64,000 bases of DNA, from NCBI RefSeq assembly GCF_016107395.1, contig NZ_JAAIKO010000001.1, positions 682,001 through 746,000 on the forward strand, written 5' to 3'. Origin of the DNA: Streptomyces fildesensis. GTDB taxonomy: Bacteria > Actinomycetota > Actinomycetes > Streptomycetales > Streptomycetaceae. The notes under the pieces were generated by a model. That model ran no database searches. It was not told the DNA's origin and saw nothing but the letters and a program-made list of their open reading frames with translations. A program made the translations under genes and the position numbers. How positions within the stretch are numbered: the stretch's first letter is position 1; each line of letters begins with the position of its first letter. Shown here in pieces: positions 42,639 through 50,083 of the stretch.

Positions 42639-43686
42639 CGAAGCCCTCCCCGGTCAGTGCCACGAACGCGTCCTCCAGCGAGGCCCGTTCGACTCCGAAG
42701 CCGCGGACCCGCACCCCGGCGGCCACCAGGGCCGCGTTGAGGTCCGCGAGGTCCAGCGGTCCGGCCGGTGCCGCCGCTTCGGACGGCGCTGACGGATCGG
42801 ACGGATCGGACGGATCGGGGGCGTCCGGCGGGTCGGGCGGCAGCTCGCCGGTGACCTTGTCGTCCAGGACGATCAGATCTGTCACGCCGTGCTCCTTGAG
42901 AATCCGTACCGCGTCCGCCGGATCGGGGGTCGTCACGGCGAGCCGGCCGCGCGTGCCGGCCGCCAGTTCCGCGACGGTCCCCTGGGTGATGAGCCGGCCG
43001 CGTGCCATGACGGCGACGTGCGAGCACACCTGCTCGATCTCGTCGAGCAGATGCGAGGAGAGGAACACGGTCGTGCCGTCTGCCGCCAACTCCCTGATCA
43101 GGGACCGGATCTCGCGCATTCCCTGCGGGTCGAGGCCGTTCGTCGGCTCGTCCAGCACCAGCAGCTCGCGCGGTTGCAGCAGCGCGGACGCGAGGCCGAG
43201 CCGCTGCTTCATGCCGAGCGAGTACGCCCGCGCCTTCTTGCCCGCGGCGGCCGCCAGGCCGACCCGGTCGAGCGCGTCCCCGACCCGCGCGGTGCGCGTG
43301 CGGGGGTCCGCCGTGGGATCGGCGGAGTCGTACCGCACCAGGTTGTCGCGGCCGGACAGAAAGCCGTAGAGCGCCGGTCCCTCGATCAGCGCGCCGACCT
43401 TCGGGAGCACCGTGCGCCCGGCGCGCGGCATCGGGCGGCCCAGCACCGCGGCCGTCCCGGCCGTCGGCTCGATCAGGCCCATCAGCATCCGGATGGTGGT
43501 CGTCTTGCCCGAGCCGTTGGGCCCGAGAAAGCCGAAGACGCTGCCGCGCGGCACCGTGAGGTCCAGGCCGTCCACGGCGAGCGTCCCCCGGTACTGCTTC
43601 GTCAGACCACGGGTCTCGATCACGGCCTCGGCATCGGCCGCGGTCCCGGGCCTCCCGGTACCGGTCCCGGCGGACGGCTCTTCCAT
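42625..43686 (-). CDS. ABC transporter ATP-binding protein
   Basis: The 353-residue ATPase has Walker A GPNGSGKTTT, Q-loop, signature YSLGMKQRLGLASALL, Walker B ELLVLDEPTNGLDP and switch His in SSHLLDEIEQV. It has a C-terminal accessory region with an Asp/Pro/Ser low-complexity linker (DPPDAPDPSDPSDPS) before a small DUF4162-like domain. It energises the adjacent ABC-2 permease. The ATG at 43686 is preferred (AGAGGAAG upstream). Readings from 43710 would add eight residues. Confidence 0.93.
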   Translation of the reverse strand: MEEPSAGTGTGRPGTAADAEAVIETRGLTKQYRGTLAVDGLDLTVPRGSVFGFLGPNGSGKTTTIRMLMGLIEPTAGTAAVLGRPMPRAGRTVLPKVGALIEGPALYGFLSGRDNLVRYDSADPTADPRTRTARVGDALDRVGLAAAAGKKARAYSLGMKQRLGLASALLQPRELLVLDEPTNGLDPQGMREIRSLIRELAADGTTVFLSSHLLDEIEQVCSHVAVMARGRLITQGTVAELAAGTRGRLAVTTPDPADAVRILKEHGVTDLIVLDDKVTGELPPDPPDAPDPSDPSDPSAPSEAAAPAGPLDLADLNAALVAAGVRVRGFGVERASLEDAFVALTGEGFDVAG

Positions 43687-43714
43687 CGCACTTCCTCTGC
43701 AGGAGGACAAGAGC

Positions 43715-43742
43715 CCGCCCGGCCGGTGACACGGCCGGGCGG
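43715..43742 (-). terminator. Terminator between LolA-like and ABC genes
   Basis: An 11-bp perfect stem (43715-43725 with 43732-43742) has a 6-nt loop. It lies 11 bp after the LolA-like stop. On the minus strand it is followed by GGGCTCTTGTCC. Confidence 0.8.
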
Positions 43743-43752
43743 ACGAAGGGGC

Positions 43753-45042
43753 TTACTTGGCAGCCGCGTTGGCGGCCTTGAGCAGAGCGTCCTGGTTGAC
43801 AGCACCGACGTACACGGTGCCGTTGTCGGTGATCAGGGCGTTGACGAGCCGGGTGGAGAAGACCGTGCCGGAACCGAACCTTCCGGTGACGTGCTTGCCG
43901 AAGCTGTCGATCAGCCCCTGCACGTTCTTGTCGTTCCGGCCGCGCCCGGACTGCGATCCGGAGTCGGACCCGGGCAGGGCGCCCTTGGGCGCCTTGATCT
44001 CGGCGACCGCATTCCAGTCCGCGCCCAGGACGTTCAGGCCTTCGAGGGCGGACGCGCCGTCCTTGCCCGCCCGCTTGTCGTTCAGCGCGGCCCCGTCGGC
44101 CTTGTCCTCCGTCACCTTGGCGCCCTTGGGCGGGGTGAACTGGAAGGTGCCGGCCTCGGGCTTGCCGAAGTCCACCTTGGTGAAGCCGATGTCGATCGCG
44201 GCCTTGCCACCGGTCTTCGGCGTCAGCGTGAACTTCAGCGGCACCCCGGTCGACGCGTCCACCGCGACACGGATCGTGCCGACCGTGGAGTCGCCGCCCT
44301 TGGGCTGGACGAGAAGCTGGTAGGCGTTGCGCCCGGCGACCTTCGCCGTGCCGTCGACGGAGACGGACGTGTGGGGGCCCGCCGCCTTGAGCGCCTGCTG
44401 GGCCGCGGCCTGCGGGGTGCTCGGGAAGTCGTCGGGCAGCTGCTTGGCGTGATCGGTGCCGGCCTTGCCCGCGGACTTCGGCAGCGTCGAGTGGTACGCC
44501 TGGTTGGACGAACTGTCGTACGCCCAGACCTGGTCACCGTTGTGGATGACGCTGTACTCGGCGGCCTTCTCGATGATCGAGACGCGCTGCTTGTCCGGTC
44601 CGTCGGCCGCGATGTGCAGCGTGTGGCTGCCGGCCAGCAGCTGGGTGAGCTGCGCCTTGGGGTCGGCGGCGGAACCGCTGCCCTTGCGGCCCTTGCCGCT
44701 GTCGTCCCCGCCCGCACCGCCGAAGGGGCTGCCGCCGCCGGTGGCGCCGCCGAGGAAGGACGGCAGTCCGAGGTCTGTGGTGATCTTGACCGAGCCCGAG
44801 ACCGTCTGGGTGTCGGACGCGGCTATCTTCGTCAGCAACTGCTCTGCCGTGATCTTCGGCAGATCGGGGTTACCGGAGTCGGCGAGAGCCGGGACGAGGC
44901 TGATGGTCGCCGCCGCCACCCCCGCCACCGCGACAGGGACCGCGTACCGCATCGCCTTGCGGCGACCTGGACCTCTGCCCTCTCCCCCGGTGCCTCCGGT
45001 GTCTCCCGCTTCCGGGACCTGCGTCGGTTGGATCCGTGCCAT
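43753..45042 (-). CDS. LolA/MucB-like secreted protein
   Basis: The 429-residue protein has a cytosolic N-terminus of about 31 residues (Gly-rich, KAMRYAVPV), then a signal-type hydrophobic helix ending LVPALADSGN. The large external domain contains a LolA-like fold region: QLLTKIAASDTQTVSGSVKITTDLGLPSF, the Gly/Ser-rich linker 95-125, and repeated VWAYDSSSNQAYHSTLP / FTLTPKTGGKAAIDIGFTKVDFG strands. Similar actinomycete proteins sit beside lipoproteins and sigma-regulator genes. Lipid or lipoprotein handling at the cell surface is inferred. The ATG at 45042 has GGAGG upstream. Confidence 0.82.
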   Translation of the reverse strand: MARIQPTQVPEAGDTGGTGGEGRGPGRRKAMRYAVPVAVAGVAAATISLVPALADSGNPDLPKITAEQLLTKIAASDTQTVSGSVKITTDLGLPSFLGGATGGGSPFGGAGGDDSGKGRKGSGSAADPKAQLTQLLAGSHTLHIAADGPDKQRVSIIEKAAEYSVIHNGDQVWAYDSSSNQAYHSTLPKSAGKAGTDHAKQLPDDFPSTPQAAAQQALKAAGPHTSVSVDGTAKVAGRNAYQLLVQPKGGDSTVGTIRVAVDASTGVPLKFTLTPKTGGKAAIDIGFTKVDFGKPEAGTFQFTPPKGAKVTEDKADGAALNDKRAGKDGASALEGLNVLGADWNAVAEIKAPKGALPGSDSGSQSGRGRNDKNVQGLIDSFGKHVTGRFGSGTVFSTRLVNALITDNGTVYVGAVNQDALLKAANAAAK

Positions 45043-45191
45043 TGCGTTCCTACCTCCGTCGTCAGCGGCGGCCACGATGCCGTGCACTCGTCCACCTCTC
45101 GGGTCCATTGTCACCCGATCCGCCCCTGAGGTGGTGATACCAATCCCACCAAACCGGAAGCCCCAGCACATCAGCCGCCGGGAGCAACCCT

Positions 45192-45230
45192 GTGTACGCC
45201 CCCGGGATGACGAACCCCGAGGGCGTACAC
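45192..45230 (-). terminator. Terminator of the CHRD gene
   Basis: GTGTACGCCC (45192-45201) pairs with GGGCGTACAC (45221-45230), with an inner CGGG/CCCG stem. The flanking gap 45043-45349 shows no gene. It also contains the promoter of the LolA-like gene. Confidence 0.75.
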
Positions 45231-45349
45231 GGGTCGGTGGAACGCCCGGAGGTACCGGAGAGCCCGGCGGGGGCCCCGTTCGGAGGCATTCGCACCCGTT
45301 CAGCCGGGTTCGGCCGGCCCTCCGGCGCCCAGGAGCTCAGGGGCAACCC

Positions 45350-46429
45350 TCACTTGCCGATGAAGAGGTAGTCGGCGCGGTAGTCCACCCCGACCCTGGG
45401 GGTCTTGTACGGGTCGCAGCTGCCGGCCGGGGCCACGCCGCCGGCCGTGTTGAGCCGCAGGATCTCCTGGGTGCCGGCGAGCACGCCGTCCCGCTTGCCC
45501 GACTGGGTGGCCCGCAGGTCCAGCTCGGGGATGTTGCCCTGGCCGTTCGGCGTCCTGGTCAGGACCGCGCCGGTGACCGCGCTGCCGTCGGGGGCGATCC
45601 ACTGCGGCGGACCGGCCGCGGGCCGCACGAAGGAGTGTTCGATACCGGCGCCGAGGTGCGCCTTCACGTTGTCCTGGGTGAACGCGTACCCGCCACCCGG
45701 CTGCTTGGTGCACGCGTAGATCTGCTGGCCCTTGACCACGGAAGCCTGCAGGTCGGAGAGCGCCTTGGAGAAGTCGATCGACGAGCTGAGCGCGTGCAGC
45801 TGGCCGCGGACCGCACCTCCCGGGAACTCGGCGGTGTGCAGATTGGCGTAGAAGCCGCCCGGGTTCGTCCGCAGGTCGGAGAGGAGCTTCGCGTCGTCGA
45901 CGGTGACCGAGCCGGTCACCGAGTAGACGCTGCCGGGCAGCTTCTCGGCGAAGAACGGGATCTTCACACCGCCGTTGCTACCGGCGGCGCCCTGATGGAT
46001 GTGCGCGGCGGTGGGCGGGGCGATGCCCTTCCACTTCATGGCGAACGAGACCTGGTTGCCCTGGATCTTCAGGAACTCCACGGCCTTGCCGTCCTTGTCG
46101 CCGACCGCGGGGCCGTTCGCCACCGGCACCTCGTTGGCACCGGTCAGACTCGCCACGAAGTAGACGGCCTTGCCGCGGTCGGCACCGCCGCTGCTCCCGC
46201 CGCTGCCGCTCTGCGTGCTGATGCTGTCGTCGCCCCATCCGGCCGACCCGGGCATCGCCATCGACGCCATGGAGCTCATGTCGTGGCCCGCGTTCCCGTT
46301 CCCGGCCGCGTTGCCGTCCGCGGAGGCGGGCAGCACGGCCAGCGAGACGCCGCCCGCGACCGCGGCGGCGGTGACGGCGAGCGCGATCGCGGTGCGACGG
46401 TTCCCGATGCGGTTCCTGATGCCGTTCAT
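45350..46429 (-). CDS. Secreted CHRD plus DUF3455 domain protein
   Basis: This 359-residue secreted protein has a clear signal peptide (twin-basic start, hydrophobic core, cleavage after LPASADG). A Met/Ser/Gly-rich segment (HDMSSMASMAMPGSAGW) follows. The CHRD domain (about residues 87-215, YFVASLTGANEVPVANGPAVGDKDG and AHIHQGAAGSNGGVKIPFF) is fused to a DUF3455 domain (QQIYACTKQPGGGYAFTQDNVKAHLGAGIEHSFVRPAAGPPQWIAPDGSAV). CHRD is a beta fold of unknown bacterial role and DUF3455 is of unknown function. It is divergent from a secreted-repeat lipoprotein. The Met-rich segment may bind metal. Confidence 0.87.
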   Translation of the reverse strand: MNGIRNRIGNRRTAIALAVTAAAVAGGVSLAVLPASADGNAAGNGNAGHDMSSMASMAMPGSAGWGDDSISTQSGSGGSSGGADRGKAVYFVASLTGANEVPVANGPAVGDKDGKAVEFLKIQGNQVSFAMKWKGIAPPTAAHIHQGAAGSNGGVKIPFFAEKLPGSVYSVTGSVTVDDAKLLSDLRTNPGGFYANLHTAEFPGGAVRGQLHALSSSIDFSKALSDLQASVVKGQQIYACTKQPGGGYAFTQDNVKAHLGAGIEHSFVRPAAGPPQWIAPDGSAVTGAVLTRTPNGQGNIPELDLRATQSGKRDGVLAGTQEILRLNTAGGVAPAGSCDPYKTPRVGVDYRADYLFIGK

Positions 46430-46505
46430 GAAAAGTCCTCCCCTGTGGCCGGTGCCCCACGCCCCGGCGTCTCAGGGGTTCATACGCGCCCTCCGGCGGC
46501 CGTCG

Positions 46506-46641
46506 CTCAACGCGGAAGTGCGGTGAGAATCACGGCTCCGGCGTTGAGTCGGACGGGAGCCGTTTGCGTATACCGCACAATCGCCGGGCCAGGATGGGTT
46601 GTTGAGCGAATCTCCCAAAACTTTTTTCGCGGATCGTTGAG
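46506..46641. promoter_or_regulatory. Divergent region with repeated GTTGAG elements
   Basis: CTCAACGC (46506-46513) and GCGTTGAG (46541-46548) form an inverted repeat with 27-bp spacing. GTTGAG also occurs at 46601-46606 and 46636-46641. The elements lie in the 288-bp gap between the divergent secreted-protein genes. They could be sites for the downstream ECF sigma factor or a regulator. Confidence 0.4.
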
Positions 46642-46717
46642 TGGGCGGGCGCGGCCGCTGCGTATGGATGGAGGCGAACGTCGCAGCATCCACGCACTGC
46701 CACCAGGGGGAACCGCC

Positions 46718-47314
46718 ATGTCCAAGTCCATTCGCACCAGCCGTATCCGTCTCTTCGCCGCTTCCGGAATCGCGGTTCTCGCGCTCGCCGTCACCGCCTG
46801 CGGCCCGACGGACTCCGACGCGTCGGGTGCGCAGGACCAGCCCTCGACGCCGCCGGCCACCTCGCAGCCGGGCTCGCAGCAGCCCGCGGGCAAGCCCGCA
46901 GCGCAGCAGCCCGCGCCCACCGGCGCCCTGATCGCCGCGAAGACCCCGTCCTTCGCCGCGATGGTCACCGACGACCAGGGCCGCACGCTCTACCGCTTCG
47001 ACAAGGACACCGCGCACCCGTCGGCGTCGAACTGCTCGGGCGACTGCGCCGTGAAGTGGCCGCCGGCCCTCGCCAAGGACAGCGTGACCGTGACCGGCAT
47101 CGACAAGAGCCTGGTCTCCACCGTCACCCGCGCCGACGGCAGCAAGCAGCTCACCCTCGGCGGCTGGCCGCTCTACCGCTTCGCCAAGGACACCAAGGCC
47201 GGCGACACCCTCGGTCAGGGGGTCGGCGGGACGTGGTTCGTGAGCAGCCCGCAGGGCAAGAAGGCGGCGAGCAGCGCCGGCATGAGCACCGGCGGCGACA
47301 CCTCCGGATACTGA
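46718..47314 (+). CDS. Secreted-repeat (COG4315) lipoprotein
   Basis: This 198-residue lipoprotein has a signal peptide ending in lipobox VTAC (Cys near residue 28). A Pro/Gln/Ser-rich linker is followed by two copies of the secreted repeat: MVTDDQGRTLYRFDKDTAHPSASNCSGDCAVKWPPALA and LTLGGWPLYRFAKDTKAGDTLGQGVGGTWFVSSPQG. The CSGDC pair probably forms a disulphide. The family is of unknown function at the actinomycete cell surface. It is next to an ECF sigma/anti-sigma pair and divergent from the CHRD gene, so the group may be an envelope-stress regulon. Confidence 0.9.
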   Translation: MSKSIRTSRIRLFAASGIAVLALAVTACGPTDSDASGAQDQPSTPPATSQPGSQQPAGKPAAQQPAPTGALIAAKTPSFAAMVTDDQGRTLYRFDKDTAHPSASNCSGDCAVKWPPALAKDSVTVTGIDKSLVSTVTRADGSKQLTLGGWPLYRFAKDTKAGDTLGQGVGGTWFVSSPQGKKAASSAGMSTGGDTSGY

Positions 47315-47371
47315 TCCGGATACTCATCCGCTGTTGATCAATCCCCAGACGGTCTCGACCTGGAGGATCGG

Positions 47372-47908
47372 GTGCGGAAGGATTCGCCCGTGGCCACGGA
47401 ACCGAGCGAAGAGCTGATGCGGACGCTCTACAAGGAGCACGCAGGACCCCTGCTCGCCTATGTACTGCGGCTGGTCGCGGGGGACCGGCACCGGGCCGAG
47501 GACGTCGTGCAGGAAACGCTGTTGCGCGCCTGGCGCAACAGCGACCAGTTGGAGCGCGCCACCGGATCCGTCCGTCCCTGGCTGGTGACGGTGGCGCGCC
47601 GGCTGGTCATCGACGGCCATCGCAGCCGGCAGGCCCGCCCCCAGGAGGTCGATCCCGGCCCCCTGGAGCTGCTGCCTGCCCAGGACGAGATGGACAAGGT
47701 GCTCCGGTTCATGACCATCTCCGACGCGATGGCCGATCTGACGGCCGCCCACCGGCAGGTGCTCGCCGAGACCTATCTGCGGGGGCGCACCGTCGAGGAC
47801 GCCGCCGCGGTGCTCGGCATACCCGCCGGAACAGTGCGGTCGAGGATCTTCTACGCGCTGCGCTCGCTCAAACTGGCGCTCGAGGAACGAGGAGTGACGA
47901 CATCATGA
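47372..47908 (+). CDS. ECF (extracytoplasmic function) sigma factor
   Basis: The 178-residue sigma factor has region 2 (LYKEHAGPLLAYVLRLVAGDRHRAEDVVQETLLRAWRN) and region 4 (LTAAHRQVLAETYLRGRTVEDAAAVLGIPAGTVRSRIFYALRSLKLAL). It would direct RNA polymerase to a small set of envelope genes. The GTG at 47372 follows GGAGG 5 bp away. GTG 47390 is a second choice. Its end overlaps the anti-sigma gene by 4 bp. The lipoprotein gene upstream and the CHRD gene beyond it are candidate targets; I could not identify its promoter consensus with confidence. Confidence 0.93.
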   Translation: MRKDSPVATEPSEELMRTLYKEHAGPLLAYVLRLVAGDRHRAEDVVQETLLRAWRNSDQLERATGSVRPWLVTVARRLVIDGHRSRQARPQEVDPGPLELLPAQDEMDKVLRFMTISDAMADLTAAHRQVLAETYLRGRTVEDAAAVLGIPAGTVRSRIFYALRSLKLALEERGVTTS

Positions 47909-48663
47909 CGTCGCCGCAGGAGCAGCACGCGGACGTGGGGGCGTACGCCCTCGGGCTCCTCGACGACGCGGACGCCACCCGGTTCGAGACACATCTGGCC
48001 GGCTGCGAGCTCTGCATGGCGGAACTCGACTCGCTCGCGGGCCTCGAACCCCTGCTCGCCGAGTACGCGGCGGCGACCCCCGGCCCCGGCGCGTTCCTTC
48101 CCGTTCCCGGCAGTACCGACGACGCCCTGCTGGGCCGGCTGCTCGACGAGGTCGCCGAGGTCCGCGCCAGGACGCGGCGCCGCCGGATGTTCCTGGTCGC
48201 GGCCGCCGCCGTCCTGATCATCGGCGGCCCGCTGATCGCCGTCCAGGCCACCTCCGGCGACAGGACCTCGGCGGTCGCCGAACATGCCCACGGCGGGCCC
48301 GCCGAGGACGCCTTCAACCTGATACCGGCCTCCGCCAAGGTCTCCGGCACCGACCCCGCCACCAAGGTCAGCGCCACGATCGGCGTCGAGAAGAAGGCCT
48401 GGGGCAGCCACGTCGTCCTCCAACTCGGCAACGTGAAGGGCCCGCTGCGCTGCAGCCTCGTCGCCGTCGGCAAGAACGGCGACCAGCAGACCGTCACCAC
48501 CTGGGCGGTCGGCCCCTGGGGATACGGCATCCCCGACAGCCCGCACGAAACCGCGCGCACCCCGCTCTACATGCACGGCGGCGCGGCCATGCAGCCGAAC
48601 GAGGTCGACCACTACGAGGTGCGGACCCTGGACGGCAGAACGCTGGTGGACGTCAAGGCGTGA
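47905..48663 (+). CDS. Zinc-finger anti-sigma factor with one membrane helix
   Basis: This 252-residue protein has an N-terminal ZAS domain with HxxxCxxC in FETHLAGCELCMAEL (residues about 30-40). A basic linker RTRRRR and one membrane helix (MFLVAAAAVLIIGGPLIAV) follow. The extracytoplasmic domain has the sequence of RskA-like anti-sigma factors (VVLQLGNVKGPLRCSLVAVGKNGDQQTVTTWAV). It would hold the co-encoded ECF sigma factor inactive until proteolysis or redox change. Starts overlap (ATGA), which fits stoichiometric expression. It is followed by a hairpin terminator. Confidence 0.92.
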   Translation: MTSPQEQHADVGAYALGLLDDADATRFETHLAGCELCMAELDSLAGLEPLLAEYAAATPGPGAFLPVPGSTDDALLGRLLDEVAEVRARTRRRRMFLVAAAAVLIIGGPLIAVQATSGDRTSAVAEHAHGGPAEDAFNLIPASAKVSGTDPATKVSATIGVEKKAWGSHVVLQLGNVKGPLRCSLVAVGKNGDQQTVTTWAVGPWGYGIPDSPHETARTPLYMHGGAAMQPNEVDHYEVRTLDGRTLVDVKA

Positions 48664-48687
48664 GATCCCCTCGCGGGGCCGGTGCGA

Positions 48688-48726
48688 GAACGGCCGTCGA
48701 GCGCCTCAGGCGTTCGACGGCCGTTC
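48688..48726. terminator. Terminator hairpin between anti-sigma and polyprenyl synthase genes
   Basis: A 19-bp stem with one G-U pair (48688-48706 with 48708-48726) lies between the two convergent stop codons. Its right arm GCGTTCGACGGCCGTTC (48710-48726) is identical to that of the hairpin at 52090-52130. Confidence 0.85.
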
Positions 48727-48756
48727 GGGTGTCCGCGGCTGAAGCGAGGGCGGGGG

Positions 48757-49776
48757 TCAGCCCGCGCGGTACACCACCGCGTCGCACAGGCCCTCCAGGG
48801 CCTGCTTCGCGGCACAGTCCGGGAGCGGGGCGAGGGTGGCGCGGGCTTCGTCGGCGTACCGGACGGTGTCGCGGCGGGCCTGCTCCAGCGCCGGGTGGGC
48901 GCGCAGCAGGCGCAGTGCCTCGGCGTGCCGGTGGTCGTCGGTGAGGTCGCCCGCGAGGAGGTCGACGAGGTGGCGGTCGGCCGGGGAGGCCGAGCCGTTG
49001 GCCGCGGCGACCCGGGTGCGCAGATGCAGCACCGGGAGGGTGGGGATGCCTTCGCGCAGGTCGGTGCCGGGGGTCTTGCCCGACTCGTGGCTGTCGCTGG
49101 CGATGTCGAGGACGTCGTCGGCGAGCTGGAAGGCGGTGCCGATGCGCTCGCCGTACTGGGTGAGGATGTCGACGACCGACTCGTCCGCGCCGGACATCAT
49201 GGCCCCGAAGCGGCAGGAGACGGCGATGAGCGAGCCGGTCTTCCCGCCGATCACGTCGAGGTAGTGGTCGATCGGGTCGCGGTCGTCGGCCGGTCCCGCG
49301 GTCTCCAGGATCTGGCCGGTCACCAGCCGCTCGAAGGCCTCGGCCTGGACGCGGACGGCCTCGGGGCCGAGGTCGGCCAGTATGTGCGAGGCGCGGGCGA
49401 ACAGGAAGTCCCCGGTGAGAACGGCCACCGAGTTGTCCCAGCGGGCGTTGGCACTGGGGACGCCGCGGCGTACGTCCGCCTCGTCCATGACGTCGTCGTG
49501 GTAGAGCGTCGCGAGGTGGGTGAGCTCCACGACCACCGCGGCCGGCACGATGCCCGGCGCGTTCGGGTCGCCGAACTGGGCGCCCAGCATGACCAGCAGC
49601 GGCCGGAACCGCTTGCCCCCCGCACGGGCCAGATGGCGCGCGGCGCCGGTGATGAAGGGGACGTCGCTCTTGGTGGCCTCCAGGAGGCCCTCCTCCACGG
49701 CAAACAGCCCGGCCCGGACGTCGGCTTCGAGAGCCTCGTCCCGCACGCTCAACCCGAACGGCCCGACGACGTTCAC
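48757..49776 (-). CDS. Long-chain polyprenyl diphosphate synthase (trans-prenyltransferase)
   Basis: This 339-residue enzyme extends allylic diphosphates with isopentenyl diphosphate in the cytoplasm. The first aspartate-rich motif is DDVMD in LYHDDVMDEADVRRG, and the second is DDVLD in FQLADDVLDIA. GGKRFRPLLVMLGA and GGKTGSLIAVSCRFGAMM are also conserved. Next to the complex I operon it probably makes the menaquinone side chain (hepta- to nonaprenyl); the chain length cannot be read off with certainty. The GTG at 49776 (VNVVGPFGLSVRD) is chosen. A Cys-rich upstream reading is rejected. Confidence 0.92.
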   Translation of the reverse strand: MNVVGPFGLSVRDEALEADVRAGLFAVEEGLLEATKSDVPFITGAARHLARAGGKRFRPLLVMLGAQFGDPNAPGIVPAAVVVELTHLATLYHDDVMDEADVRRGVPSANARWDNSVAVLTGDFLFARASHILADLGPEAVRVQAEAFERLVTGQILETAGPADDRDPIDHYLDVIGGKTGSLIAVSCRFGAMMSGADESVVDILTQYGERIGTAFQLADDVLDIASDSHESGKTPGTDLREGIPTLPVLHLRTRVAAANGSASPADRHLVDLLAGDLTDDHRHAEALRLLRAHPALEQARRDTVRYADEARATLAPLPDCAAKQALEGLCDAVVYRAG

Positions 49777-50083
49777 GAGGGGTACTCCATTCGCTGAGAT
49801 GGCGTCTGAGGGGTGGCACTGCTTACACGGGCAGCGTAGCCGGTCCCCTCTCGATCTTTGCCGGGGCATCGCCCCTATATGGCCGGGACAGGTCATACAC
49901 ATCAGGCCGTTCGGGATCTTGCCTCATATGATCCGTATTGATGCCATTTATTCCGACCGATCGGGAGGCCTATCTCGCCCTGGCTGCGCCGCACGAGGCA
50001 CCCCGTCCCACGGAAACCGCCCGCTGACCCGCACACCGACCCCGTCCACCGATCCGCCGCCGACGTCGAAGGGAGCCCCGCCG
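49777..50083. other. Divergent promoter region of polyprenyl synthase and CocE-type genes
   Basis: The 307-bp gap contains an A+T-richer tract near 49920-49960 and a small GGGGC-ATC-GCCCC repeat (49863-49875) followed by TATATGG. No gene is supported. Promoters for both neighbours are expected here, but none can be named with confidence. Confidence 0.5.

Noticed and set aside
49777..49902. Cys-rich N-terminal extension of the polyprenyl synthase (CMTCPG and CPCKQC)
   Set aside because: It has no ribosome site and covers the promoter region. The GTG at 49776 matches the family start.
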